Below, piece after piece: positions 1 to 10,314 of a stretch of DNA of 64,000 nucleotides. This DNA comes from Nocardia goodfellowii. Its GTDB lineage: Bacteria > Actinomycetota > Actinomycetes > Mycobacteriales > Mycobacteriaceae. Below the pieces are notes generated by a model. That model did no database searches. It was not told where the DNA came from and saw nothing but the letters and a program-made list of their open reading frames with translations. The translations under genes were made by a program, and so were the position numbers. Positions within the stretch are counted from its first letter, which is position 1. Each line of letters starts with the position of its first letter. The stretch is taken from positions 3,472,001-3,536,000 of the forward strand of contig NZ_JAGGMR010000001.1 of assembly GCF_017875645.1 (NCBI RefSeq), in the 5' to 3' direction.

Positions 1-6
1 CAGCCG

Positions 7-981
7 GTGCGGGGCGGAGTGTCCTCGACGTATGTGCTCGTCGGCTTGCTGGTGCTCGGAGCTCTGGTGCAGACGTGGCTGGCATCGGCGGTCGGGGCGA
101 CGGCACGGTTGCAGACGGCGCTGACGGTGTTCGTCGGGGTGTTCGTGCAGGCGGTTCCGTTCCTCGTGCTGGGCGTGCTGGTCAGCGGGTGCATCGCGGC
201 GTTCGTTTCGCCTGCGGTGTTGCGAAAGGTGCTGCCGCGCAACGAGTCGGCCGCGATCGGGGTGGCCGGCCTGGCGGGAATGGCGTTGCCCGGATGCGAG
301 TGCGGGGTCGTCCCGGTGGCCCGGCGCCTGATCGATCAGGGTGCGCCCAGTTCGGTGGCGCTGGCGTTTCTGCTGTCCGCGCCCGCGATCAATCCGGTGG
401 TGCTGGTGGCGACGGCGGTCGCGTTTCCGGGGGAGCCGGGGATGGTGGGGGCGCGGTTCGCCGGTTCGCTGGCGACCGCGATCGTGATGGGGCTGATCTG
501 GTCGCGCATCGGACAGCCGGGCTGGATGCTGCCGCGCGGCGGGCACGACCACTGCGCGACCGGCCGCACTCGATGGGAGGTTTTCTCCGAGGCCGCTCGG
601 CACGACTTCCTGCAGGCCGCGGCATTTCTGGTGCTGGGCGCGGCCGCGGCCGCGGCATTGCATGTGCTGGTGCCGCCGTCCTGGTACGAGCGGCTCGCCG
701 GTCAGATGCTGATCGCGATCCTGGTGCTGGCCGTGCTCGCCGTGGTGCTCGCGCTGTGCTCGGAAGCCGACGCTTTCGTCGCCGCGAGCATGTCCAGCTT
801 GCCGCTGCTGCCGCGCTTGGTGTTCCTGGTGGTCGGACCGGCCGTCGACGTGAAGCTGTTCGCCATGCAGGCGGGCAGCTTCGGCCGCCTCTTCGCCCTG
901 CGCTTCTCGCCGCTGACCTTTCTCGTCGCGGTCACCTGCGGCACGCTCGCCGGGTACGTCTTCCTCGGCGGTGCCCGGTGA
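7..981 (+). CDS. ArsP/UPF0718-type permease (possibly 5'-partial)
   Basis: Integral membrane permease of the PF03773 (ArsP_1/DUF318) family, predicted to move small solutes or organo-metalloids across the cytoplasmic membrane; the substrate is unknown. The 324-aa product has about eight hydrophobic segments and the family hallmark PGCECG near residue 96, followed by LLSAPAINPVV. A GTG at base 7 opens the frame, but no stop precedes it, so the true start may lie before the window. It overlaps the next gene by 4 nt (GTGA), the usual pairing of this permease with a TIGR03943 subunit. Family assignment is firm; transport role is inferred. Confidence 0.85.
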   Translation: MRGGVSSTYVLVGLLVLGALVQTWLASAVGATARLQTALTVFVGVFVQAVPFLVLGVLVSGCIAAFVSPAVLRKVLPRNESAAIGVAGLAGMALPGCECGVVPVARRLIDQGAPSSVALAFLLSAPAINPVVLVATAVAFPGEPGMVGARFAGSLATAIVMGLIWSRIGQPGWMLPRGGHDHCATGRTRWEVFSEAARHDFLQAAAFLVLGAAAAAALHVLVPPSWYERLAGQMLIAILVLAVLAVVLALCSEADAFVAASMSSLPLLPRLVFLVVGPAVDVKLFAMQAGSFGRLFALRFSPLTFLVAVTCGTLAGYVFLGGAR

Positions 982-1703
982 CCCGCGAGGCGCAGAACCT
1001 GCTGCTGCTACTCCTCGGCGCGGCGGTCCTGATGATCACCCTCGACGGCACCTACCTCAACTACGTCAAACCGGGACTGTTCCCTTTCCTGCTGATCAGC
1101 GGCCTGGTCATCGTGGCATTGGCGCTGGTGGCCATCGGCCGCGACATTTGGGGCGGGCGCGCGACTCCCGGGCACGAGCACGGCACCGGCCGGTCCCAAT
1201 GGCTGCTGCTGATCCCGGTCGCGGCGCTGCTGTTGATCGCTCCGCCCGCGCTCGGCGCGGGCGGAGCGGAGACCACCGCGCCGGTGCGGGTCGTCCCGGA
1301 TTCGCCTGGTGAGCAACCGCGGACCTGGCCGTTCCCGCCCCTGCCCGCGGAACCCGTTCCGGCGCTGTCGATCTCCGAACTGGTCGCTCGCGCCACCCTC
1401 GACTCGCTGCATTCGCTGGACGGGCGGACCGTGCTGATCCGCGGTTTCGTCCTGCGCGGCGAACGCACCGAGGGGATAGACCTGGCCCGCGTCGCCATCA
1501 CCTGCTGCGTCGCCGACGCGCGCTACGTCCGCGTCCACCTGGCGGGCCTTCCCGAGGAGTTCGCCGAGGACACCTGGCTCGAGATCCGCGGCCGGATCGA
1601 ACCCGGCAGCGCCCACCGTGATCCGGACCGCACGCCGACCCTCGCCGTCGCCGAGTACCAGCCGATCGAACGGCCGGAACATCCCTACGAAAAGGTGCGC
1701 TGA
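978..1703 (+). CDS. TIGR03943 family putative permease subunit
   Basis: A 241-aa membrane protein with hydrophobic segments near residues 6-24, 30-50 and 72-95, followed by a C-terminal extracytoplasmic domain containing the CC pair of the ITCCVADARY stretch. Members of TIGR03943 (DUF1980) are encoded next to ArsP/UPF0718 permeases and are thought to act with them. The GTG at 978 overlaps the TGA of the permease. The open frame runs further upstream, but that part lies inside the permease in another frame and is not protein-like. Function beyond partnership is unknown. Confidence 0.8.
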   Translation: MTREAQNLLLLLLGAAVLMITLDGTYLNYVKPGLFPFLLISGLVIVALALVAIGRDIWGGRATPGHEHGTGRSQWLLLIPVAALLLIAPPALGAGGAETTAPVRVVPDSPGEQPRTWPFPPLPAEPVPALSISELVARATLDSLHSLDGRTVLIRGFVLRGERTEGIDLARVAITCCVADARYVRVHLAGLPEEFAEDTWLEIRGRIEPGSAHRDPDRTPTLAVAEYQPIERPEHPYEKVR

Positions 1704-1718
1704 CCAGCTGAAGCGGAT

Positions 1719-2285
1719 TCAGTCCGCGTCGCGGTGCCGGCGGACGACCACGCTCGCCGGGCGGATCGAGCGATCGGCGACCGACAATCCCGGCTGGATC
1801 ACAGCGTCGACGGTGCGGTCCGCCGCCGGATCGGCGGTCGGGGCGACAGCGCTGGCTTCCATGGTGCGGGGGTCGAAGGCGTCGTCGGGCCGGGGCGCGA
1901 CCAGGAGCGCGCCACGGCCCGCCAGCAGTCGCTCCACCCGGGTGGCGATGGCGGCGAAACCGTCGCGCTCACGGTCGGATTCGGCGGTCGAGGCGCATGC
2001 CGCGGCATCGTTGTGCAGGGCGAACAGTTCGACGATCATGGGTAGGTCCGCACCCGCGCGGTCCTGCTGCGCGCGGGCTTTCGCGTCGTCGGTGAGGCGT
2101 TCGATGGTGGCGGCCTGGCGGGCGATCACCCGCGAGAGGTCGCCGACCTGCTCCACCAGGCGAGTGAGGGTCTGCTGCACGGGATCGGATTGCGCCGCGG
2201 TCGCTTCCGGTTCGGGGCGGGCGCGCCGGATCGGTCCGGTCGGTCCGTCGAATTCCTCGGCGTGCTGCGCGACTGATTCAGACAT
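1719..2285 (-). CDS. GrpE-like nucleotide exchange factor
   Basis: A 188-aa protein whose central part is a coiled coil (residues about 35-70), followed by a GrpE-like wing domain. The wing domain has a late FDP motif as in GrpE (PDDAFDPRTMEA) and a terminal RPASVVV strand. GrpE proteins release ADP from DnaK-type Hsp70s. The ATG at 2285 was chosen; an open frame continues to 2432 but would run into the divergent Hsp70 gene. The divergent Hsp70-like gene starts 104 bp away, so the two probably share a control region. It is shorter and more divergent than housekeeping GrpE, suggesting a dedicated partner of the neighbouring Hsp70. Confidence 0.8.
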   Translation of the reverse strand: MSESVAQHAEEFDGPTGPIRRARPEPEATAAQSDPVQQTLTRLVEQVGDLSRVIARQAATIERLTDDAKARAQQDRAGADLPMIVELFALHNDAAACASTAESDRERDGFAAIATRVERLLAGRGALLVAPRPDDAFDPRTMEASAVAPTADPAADRTVDAVIQPGLSVADRSIRPASVVVRRHRDAD

Positions 2286-2389
2286 ATCCGCACGATAACC
2301 CGCATCGCCGTGGAAGGGGCGGGGCGGCAGTCGAATTGGCTGATCGCCTGCTGGGACGGTGTCGGATTCGGCTGCTACCATCGCCTGCC

Positions 2390-4087
<1,698 letters not shown>

Positions 4088-4093
4088 GCCGCC

Positions 4094-6841
4094 ATGGAAG
4101 CCTTCGTTCCCAACGACTACCGCAAACGCGTCCTCGCCGACGTAGAACGCCGCGGCGGGATTGAGTTCTCGGATCCGTTCGAGCTCTACGACATTCCGCT
4201 CGACGAAGCCGAAACGCTCAGCGACGCCGAGGTTTCCGCGCGAGTCGCGGAGGTGTGGGGCTTCTGGCAGAAACAGCGCGACCATCCGAAATATCGAGTG
4301 CTCGTCGGGCTGCTGGTCGATGGGCACGAACACCGCTCGGAGTTGCTGCTGCACAGCGGTTCTCGTCGCGCCGAAGCGCTGCGGGTCCGCAACGAACGAC
4401 AGCAGCGCGACGCCGAACGTTTCGAAATGCTCGACACCGCCATCTCCCGGCTGGTGCAGCGCTACGGGGGTGTGCCCGCCGGTAAGGTCGCCGGACTGGA
4501 GGAAATCGGCGCGATGGGCGGCCTCACCGCCGCCGAGGTCGCCGCCCGGCTGCGCCGCCATCGCGTCATCGAGGATCAGGCCGCGCCGAGCGTACTCACC
4601 GACCAGCGGCGCAAACAGATCCGCCAACTCCTCAGCGAATGGGAGCGCCTACTCGACGGCCCGCCCACACCGACGCTGTTCGCGCTGCTGCAAGTCGAGC
4701 CGAGCAAGGCAACCCACCCGAACGAGATCCGGCTGCGCGCCGACGCGCTGCGCGCCCGATCCCGCGAACTGCCGCCCGGCCGGGTCCGGGTGGTGCTCGA
4801 CGAACTGCTGGTGCACGTGCACGACCTGCTCGAGGCCGGTCCCGCGGTCGCCGAGGACTACGTTCGCTCGATCACCGAAGACGTTGCCGCCGAACTGCGT
4901 CCGAAGGTCCGCGCCGCGGTGCTGGTGGAGGACCAGCTGGTCGGCGAAGACTACGAATTCCTGCTCGAAGAAGCGATCGAGCTTGGCCTCGCCCGTCCTG
5001 ACGCGATCCGCTTGCTCGCCGAGCTCGCGGGTGCGCTCGGGGCGCGCATCGAAAGCGCCCCGGCCGCAACGCCCTACGCATCGGACACGCGACCCCCGGT
5101 CAACGCCCGCGCGGCGCGCTCGGCCCCGCATCGGAGTGCGAGTCCTGGCTCGTCGCGCGAGTGGGAAGAGCCGCTCAAGGCCGCGCGCGCCGCACTACGG
5201 GCGGGCCGTCCGCAGGAGGCCGCGCGCCACGTCGCGGAGGCCAGACAGCTCGACGCGGGCGCGCACGGCGGCGCCACCCCCATCCGCCCGGTCGCCGACG
5301 AGGTCGAACGAGTCCTCGCCGAAGCGGCCGCCCACTGGCGCGACGCCACCGCCGCCTGCGCCGCGAAACGCTTCGTCGCCGCCACCCAGCACCTGGAATA
5401 CCTGCGGCGCAATGCCGCCGACGTCCCTCCGCCCACCGGCCAGAGCACCACCCTCGATCAGCTGCTGACCCAAGCCCGAGAAGCCGTCGCCACCGCGGAT
5501 CGACTGGTCGCCGAAGCCGACTCCGGCCCGGCCCAAGACCGCACCCGCACCCTGCTCGCCGCCCAATCCGCCTGCGCCGACCACGCCGCCGCGGCCGCCG
5601 CCCTCGCCGCCACCCCCATCGAACCCCCCGGCAGCATCCACGCCACCCGCCTACCCAACGGCTCGGTCCATATCACCTGGACCCCTTCACCCACCGCCGA
5701 CGCCGACTACAAAGTCACCCGCCTGCAACCCGACGGCTCCTGGCGCGTCGTCGGCCGCACCCGCACCACCGAACTCGAAGACGGCGGCGCCCCACCCACC
5801 GGCCTCCCGGTCTACGGAGTAGCCGCCACCGTCGCCGGCCGCTACTCCGACACAACCCGCTCCGACGCCCCACCCACCAGCGCGCCGCCACTGAGCCAGC
5901 CGCTCGCCGCGGCCCAGCCGATGTCCCCCGCGACCTCATCGAACCAAGCCCTCGACCCCACCCAACCAGCCTCACCACCCCAAACAGCCCAGCCGCATCC
6001 GGCGACGCATACCACCCCGAACCAGCCTGAGTCGCTACCGAATTCACCGGAACCGGCCAATGGTGCCGGGTCGACCCCGCCGATTTCCATGTCCCGGCCG
6101 TCGAGGCTGTCTGGGACCATCCCGTCGAGTGAATCCGGTGGCGCTGCGACTTCGGAGTCCGGGCCTGATCAGCCGGTCTTCACAGCTCCATCATCGAGAT
6201 CGTCTGACACCGCGCCATCGAGTGAGCCCATGGAGGCGATGCCAACGGCTTCGGAGGTCCGGCCTGGTCAGCCCGTTCCGGCTGCGCACACCGCCGACGC
6301 GAACCAGTCCGCGCGGATGCCGTATCAGGCTGAACCGGCCAACGATCCCGGGGCGGGTCCGCCGATTTCCATGTCCCGGCCGTCGAGGTATGGCGAGCCG
6401 GAACTCTCAGACGAGTTCGGTGGCGGCGGGGCGGGTTCTGGGTCCCGGACCGAGTCGGCGGCTGGGGGTCAGGCTGAGTACTCGGTTGGGGGCGCGGTTC
6501 GGGACGCCGATGCTCTTCCGGATGAACCGAATCCGAGTGGGATCCCCACCGTTGGCAATCTAGCTCTCCGCGATGGGCGGTTGACCTTCGAGTGGCCTGC
6601 CGGAGTCACCGAGGTCATGGTGGTATCGCGGCCTGACGCGCCGCCGATCACGCCGACCGACCCGCAGGCCGTTTCGTGGAAGGTCACCAACACTCGCTAC
6701 GAAATCGATGGCGGGGTTCCGATCCAGCCGACTCTTACGCCGTGTCATCTTGCTGTGGCTTCTTGTCGGCGCGCGCCCAATGGGACGCTCGTCGTCGCCT
6801 CCGGTTTCGCGGCGACGGCTCGGCTGCATTGCGGTCCTTGA
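4094..6841 (+). CDS. Large Hsp70-associated protein with fibronectin III domain
   Basis: A 915-aa protein of unknown function. Residues 1-300 are charged and helical and begin with a segment recalling a degenerate J domain: SDPFELYDIPLDEAE (26-40), a helix, then HPKY at 64-67 where DnaJ would have HPD. Residues about 350-500 are Ala/Arg-rich helical repeats. About 510-590 form a fibronectin type III-like domain (HITWTPSPTADADYKV). A Pro/Ser/Thr-rich linker of about 220 residues follows, and a second fn3-like domain closes the protein from about 816. There is no signal peptide or membrane segment. It lies 6 nt after the Hsp70-like gene and is almost certainly cotranscribed. I infer a co-chaperone or client-binding role; the J-domain resemblance is weak. 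Confidence 0.75.
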   Translation: MEAFVPNDYRKRVLADVERRGGIEFSDPFELYDIPLDEAETLSDAEVSARVAEVWGFWQKQRDHPKYRVLVGLLVDGHEHRSELLLHSGSRRAEALRVRNERQQRDAERFEMLDTAISRLVQRYGGVPAGKVAGLEEIGAMGGLTAAEVAARLRRHRVIEDQAAPSVLTDQRRKQIRQLLSEWERLLDGPPTPTLFALLQVEPSKATHPNEIRLRADALRARSRELPPGRVRVVLDELLVHVHDLLEAGPAVAEDYVRSITEDVAAELRPKVRAAVLVEDQLVGEDYEFLLEEAIELGLARPDAIRLLAELAGALGARIESAPAATPYASDTRPPVNARAARSAPHRSASPGSSREWEEPLKAARAALRAGRPQEAARHVAEARQLDAGAHGGATPIRPVADEVERVLAEAAAHWRDATAACAAKRFVAATQHLEYLRRNAADVPPPTGQSTTLDQLLTQAREAVATADRLVAEADSGPAQDRTRTLLAAQSACADHAAAAAALAATPIEPPGSIHATRLPNGSVHITWTPSPTADADYKVTRLQPDGSWRVVGRTRTTELEDGGAPPTGLPVYGVAATVAGRYSDTTRSDAPPTSAPPLSQPLAAAQPMSPATSSNQALDPTQPASPPQTAQPHPATHTTPNQPESLPNSPEPANGAGSTPPISMSRPSRLSGTIPSSESGGAATSESGPDQPVFTAPSSRSSDTAPSSEPMEAMPTASEVRPGQPVPAAHTADANQSARMPYQAEPANDPGAGPPISMSRPSRYGEPELSDEFGGGGAGSGSRTESAAGGQAEYSVGGAVRDADALPDEPNPSGIPTVGNLALRDGRLTFEWPAGVTEVMVVSRPDAPPITPTDPQAVSWKVTNTRYEIDGGVPIQPTLTPCHLAVASCRRAPNGTLVVASGFAATARLHCGP
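6077..6106 (+). repeat. 30-bp direct repeat, copy 1
   Basis: Bases 6077-6106 are identical to 6359-6388. Both copies lie inside the Pro/Ser-rich linker of the Hsp70-associated protein and encode the same PPISMSRPSR peptide. Similarity extends imperfectly about 25 bp upstream (gaaccggccaa), suggesting a duplication of the linker about 282 bp in period. Confidence 0.85.
6359..6388 (+). repeat. 30-bp direct repeat, copy 2
   Basis: Second identical copy of the 30-bp segment at 6077-6106, in the same reading frame of the Hsp70-associated protein. Confidence 0.85.
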
Positions 6842-6964
6842 TCGCGCGGGGTTATGGCTCCGAGGGCGCAGTCGCCCGCGGCGTAGTCCTCCGGTCCGGA
6901 CCGCTCAGGTCGTGCTAACGCCCTGTTCAGCCCCACATCGGCACGGGGTTTCCCGGAGCTGATC

Positions 6965-7957
6965 GTGCTCGTCTCGCGCGCGTGTGCCAAGGTGGGTGTG
7001 GTGATACCCAAGTTGATGGCGGTGAGCGATATTCATGTCGGGCACCAGGGGAATCGGCCGGTGGTCGAGCAGATCACGGCGGATTCGCCGGAGGATTGGC
7101 TGATCGTTGCCGGGGATGTGGGGGAGAAGACCGACGATATCCGGTGGGCACTGGAGTTGTTGCGGAGCCGGTTCGCGAAGGTGATCTGGGTGCCGGGGAA
7201 CCACGAATTGTGGACCACGCCAAAGGATCCGGTGCAAATGCATGGTGCGGCCCGGTACGACTATCTGGTGTCGATCTGCCGGGATCTGGATGTGGTGACG
7301 CCCGAGGATCCGTTCCCGGTGTGGGCGGGCGCGGGCGCGGAGGAGTTCGGCGGGCCGGTGACGCTGGTGCCGATGTTTCTGCTCTACGACTATTCGTTCC
7401 TGCCGAAGGGCGCAACCACCAAGGCCGAGGGCCTGGCCATCGCCCGCGAACGCAATGTCGTCGCCACCGACGAGTTCATGCTCTCGCCCGACCCGTATCT
7501 GACCCGCGATGCCTGGTGTCATGCCCGGGTACAGGCGACCAAACGCCGTCTGGACGCGCTGCCACCGGACACTCCGCTGGTCATGATCAACCATTTCCCG
7601 ATGGTCCGCCAGCCCACCGACGTCCTGTTCTACCCGGAGTTCGCGCTCTGGTGCGGCACCGACCGCACCGCCGACTGGCACACCACCTACAACGTCGTGT
7701 GCTCGGTCTACGGCCATCTGCACATCCCGCGCACCTCCTACTACGACGGTGTCCGCTTCGAGGAGGTCTCCCTCGGCTACCCGCGCGAATGGCAGCGCCG
7801 CGGCCTGCCCGATCCGCTGCTCCGGCAAATCCTGCCCACGCCGACCTACCCGCCGGGCTCGCTGAACAAATTCGGCGGTCACTTCGAACTGACCCCCGAA
7901 ATGGAGGAGGCGGCCGCCGCCATGCGCGAGCGCGCCGATCGCCGCCGGGGCGTGTGA
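6965..7957 (+). CDS. Metallophosphoesterase (Rv2795c-like)
   Basis: A 330-aa calcineurin-type phosphoesterase, matching the protein that precedes pptT in mycobacteria. Metal-binding motifs are visible: SDIHVGH (about 20-26), GDVGE (about 52), GNHELW (about 79) and a C-terminal VYGHLHIPR (about 247). The substrate is not known; the mycobacterial relative has been linked functionally to PptT, opposing phosphopantetheinylation (established for Rv2795c/PptH, inferred here). The GTG at 6965 has GGAG at 6955-6958; GTG at 7001 and ATG at 7016 are alternatives. The pptT gene follows about 54 bp downstream. Confidence 0.87.
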   Translation: MLVSRACAKVGVVIPKLMAVSDIHVGHQGNRPVVEQITADSPEDWLIVAGDVGEKTDDIRWALELLRSRFAKVIWVPGNHELWTTPKDPVQMHGAARYDYLVSICRDLDVVTPEDPFPVWAGAGAEEFGGPVTLVPMFLLYDYSFLPKGATTKAEGLAIARERNVVATDEFMLSPDPYLTRDAWCHARVQATKRRLDALPPDTPLVMINHFPMVRQPTDVLFYPEFALWCGTDRTADWHTTYNVVCSVYGHLHIPRTSYYDGVRFEEVSLGYPREWQRRGLPDPLLRQILPTPTYPPGSLNKFGGHFELTPEMEEAAAAMRERADRRRGV

Positions 7958-8011
7958 GCCGAGGGTGGGCGTGCGGTGTCGGGCACGGCCACTCGACTAC
8001 GCTCGTCGGTG

Positions 8012-8680
8012 ATGATCGAGAACATTTTGCCCAGTGGCGTCGCGTCCGCTGAACTGCTGGAGTACCCGGCGGATCTGAAGGCGCATCCGGCGGAAGAGCA
8101 TCTCATCGCGAAGTCGGTGGAGAAGCGTCGGCGAGATTTCATCGGGGCTCGGCACTGTGCCCGCCTGGCGCTGGAGCAGTTGGGTGAGCCTCCGGTGGCG
8201 ATCGGTAAGGGCGAGCGAGGCGCGCCGGTGTGGCCGCGCGGCATCGTCGGCAGCCTGACGCACACCGAGGGGTATCGGGCGGCCGCGCTGGCGCATCGGT
8301 TGCGCTTCCGCTCGGTCGGTATCGACGCCGAACCGCATGCCGAACTGCCGGAGGGTGTCCTCGATTCGGTGAGCCTGCCGCAGGAGCGGGAATGGTTGCG
8401 CGACAGCGCCACCGGTCTGCACCTCGATCGCTTGCTGTTCTGCGCGAAGGAGGCCACCTACAAGGCGTGGTTTCCGCTGACGGCGCGCTGGCTCGGTTTC
8501 GAGGACGCGCACATCACCTTCACCCTCGACGACGTCTCCGACGGCGCGGGCGCCGGCACGTTCCACAGCGCGATCCTGGTCCCCGGCCAGGCCAATGACG
8601 GTGGCGCGCCGCTGATCTCGTTCGACGGCCGCTGGGTGATCGCCGACGGCCGCATCCTGACCGCGATCGTGCACGGCTGA
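8012..8680 (+). CDS. pptT: 4'-phosphopantetheinyl transferase PptT
   Basis: Transfers 4'-phosphopantetheine from CoA to acyl and peptidyl carrier proteins of type I fatty acid, polyketide (mycolic acid) and NRPS enzymes. The 222-aa Sfp/PptT-type protein carries the Mg-binding GIDAEP (about 104-109), the KEATYK motif (about 147-152) and the mycobacterial signature SLTHTEGYR. The ATG at 8012 gives MIENILPSGV, comparable to the mycobacterial N-terminus; a GTG at 7976 would add 12 residues. Its TGA shares one base with the truB ATG, so translation is probably coupled. Confidence 0.93.
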   Translation: MIENILPSGVASAELLEYPADLKAHPAEEHLIAKSVEKRRRDFIGARHCARLALEQLGEPPVAIGKGERGAPVWPRGIVGSLTHTEGYRAAALAHRLRFRSVGIDAEPHAELPEGVLDSVSLPQEREWLRDSATGLHLDRLLFCAKEATYKAWFPLTARWLGFEDAHITFTLDDVSDGAGAGTFHSAILVPGQANDGGAPLISFDGRWVIADGRILTAIVHG

Positions 8681-9600
8681 TGGCCGCCGCACCCGCACTC
8701 GGCGGCCTGCTGATCGTCGACAAGGACGGCGGCTGGACCAGCCACGATGTCGTCGCCAAGAGCCGAAGGCTGCTGCGTACGAAGAAGGTCGGGCACGCGG
8801 GCACTCTCGACCCGATGGCCACCGGCGTGCTGGTGCTCGGGGTGGAACGGGCCACGAAGCTGCTCGGCCTGCTCACGCTGACCACCAAGGCGTATACCGC
8901 CACCATCCGTCTCGGCCGGTCCACCGACACCGACGACGCCGAAGGCGAAGTGCTGGCGACCACTCCGGCGCTGCACGTGCGCGACGACGAAATAGCTACG
9001 CGGGTAAAGGCTTTGACCGGCGCCATCGAGCAGGTTCCGGCCACGGTCAGCGCCATCAAGGTCGACGGCGAGCGCGCCTACGCCCGTGCCCGCGCGGGCG
9101 AGGATGTGCGGTTGGCTGCTCGTCCGGTCACCGTCTCCCGTTTCGATGTCCTTGCCCGGCACGACGTTCCGGACGGCGAGTTCGTCGACCTGGACGTCGA
9201 GGTCGAGTGTTCCTCCGGCACCTATATTCGCGCGCTGGCCCGGGACCTCGGTGCCGCACTCGGCGTCGGCGGCCACCTGACCGCGTTGCGCCGCACCAGG
9301 GTCGGCCCGTTCACCCTCGAAAACGCGCGCACCCTGGGCGCGTTGGCGGCCGCCGCGGAAGCCGATCCCGAGGCGTCCTTGCTGAGCCTCGATATGGACG
9401 CGGCCGTTCGAACCGCTTTCCCGCATCGCGACATCGACGAATCGCAGGCACACGACCTCCGCAACGGCCGCTGGCTCGATCCGATCGGCATCCCCGGTGT
9501 CTACGCCGCCATCGATCCCTCCGGTCAGGCCATCGCCCTACTCCAGGAAAGTGGCAGGCGCGCCGCCTCGGTCATGGTCGTCCGCCCGTCCAATCTCTGA
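8680..9600 (+). CDS. truB: tRNA pseudouridine(55) synthase TruB
   Basis: Converts U55 in the T-loop of tRNAs to pseudouridine. The 306-aa protein opens with the substrate-fold motif DKDGGWTSHDVV and contains GTLDPMATGVL with the catalytic Asp (about residue 43). It then has the KAYTATIRLG and SSGTYIRALARDLG motifs, and a C-terminal domain of the actinobacterial type. The start overlaps the pptT stop by 1 nt (TGATG). Its 3' end overlaps the convergent TetR-family gene by 63 nt. Confidence 0.95.
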   Translation: MAAAPALGGLLIVDKDGGWTSHDVVAKSRRLLRTKKVGHAGTLDPMATGVLVLGVERATKLLGLLTLTTKAYTATIRLGRSTDTDDAEGEVLATTPALHVRDDEIATRVKALTGAIEQVPATVSAIKVDGERAYARARAGEDVRLAARPVTVSRFDVLARHDVPDGEFVDLDVEVECSSGTYIRALARDLGAALGVGGHLTALRRTRVGPFTLENARTLGALAAAAEADPEASLLSLDMDAAVRTAFPHRDIDESQAHDLRNGRWLDPIGIPGVYAAIDPSGQAIALLQESGRRAASVMVVRPSNL

Positions 9601-10200
9601 TCCCGGCGCGCGACCCGGCTCGGCGGGCAGGATCGTGCCGAGTGCGCCCAGCAGCGCGCCGACGCCGATGTCGCGCAACTGTTTACGGCTCATCGTGTGG
9701 TTCTCCAGCCAGTCGACGGTCAGTACCCGGAAGAAGGTCAGCCAGCTCCGCAGCACCGACGACGTGATAGTGCGTGCGCTGCCTTGCACGCCGATGACAT
9801 CGAGCAGTCGCCGGCGCAGTTCGTCCAGTTCGCCGGTGATGATCGACTGCACCATCGGGTCGGTGGCGAGGACCTTGTTGGCGGCCAGCACCGCGTGCGC
9901 GTTGGCCTCGAAGTAGTCCAGGTGGGCGTCCAATCCGGCCACCAGCTGTTCGAGCAGTGGCTGCGCGGGGTCCAGTTCGGTGACCACCAGGAGCTGTTCG
10001 GCCGCTCGCTGGTATACGGCGACGAAAAGTTCGCGCTTGCTGGCGAAGTGCCGGTACAGCAGGGCACGCGAGATGCCCGCCGCGGCGGCGACGTCCTCCA
10101 TCAGCACCTCGTCGTAGGGGCGCTCGGCGAACAGCCGCTCGCCCGCTTCCACCAGGAGGCGGCGGCGTTCGTCGGGGGCGAGGCGGCGGCGAGTACTCAC
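9538..10200 (-). CDS. TetR/AcrR family transcriptional regulator
   Basis: A 220-aa repressor with an N-terminal TetR helix-turn-helix (residues about 12-58; MEDVAAAAGISRALLYRHFASKRELF) and a helical ligand-binding domain. The GTG at 10198-10200 is the start. It is divergent from the DUF4345 gene. Two 24-bp palindromic sites lie between them (10210-10233 and 10248-10271), the likely operators for auto- and neighbour repression. Its 3' end runs 63 nt into truB, an antisense overlap. The inducer is unknown. Confidence 0.88.
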   Translation of the reverse strand: MSTRRRLAPDERRRLLVEAGERLFAERPYDEVLMEDVAAAAGISRALLYRHFASKRELFVAVYQRAAEQLLVVTELDPAQPLLEQLVAGLDAHLDYFEANAHAVLAANKVLATDPMVQSIITGELDELRRRLLDVIGVQGSARTITSSVLRSWLTFFRVLTVDWLENHTMSRKQLRDIGVGALLGALGTILPAEPGRAPGSEIGRADDHDRGGAPATFLE

Positions 10201-10209
10201 TCCGCGAAT

Positions 10210-10233
10210 CTTAGTTGACGTGCGTCTACTACC
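10210..10233. promoter_or_regulatory. TetR operator candidate 1
   Basis: Imperfect palindrome with left arm CTTAGTTGA, 6-nt spacer and right arm TCTACTACC. It has the same layout as the perfect site 38 bp further on and lies 10 bp before the TetR start codon. Confidence 0.6.
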
Positions 10234-10247
10234 GGTCGTACGCTGCC

Positions 10248-10271
10248 CTTAGTAGATGCGCGTCTACTAAG
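10248..10271. promoter_or_regulatory. TetR operator candidate 2 (perfect palindrome)
   Basis: Perfect 9-bp arms CTTAGTAGA and TCTACTAAG around a 6-nt spacer (TGCGCG). It sits between the divergent TetR and DUF4345 genes, 44 bp before the DUF4345 ATG. The two sites are centred 38 bp apart, suiting two dimers on nearly the same face of the helix. Confidence 0.75.
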
Positions 10272-10314
10272 GAATTCGCCGCTCGGGTGATTCGCCGCCA
10301 ACAGGAGGAACGCC

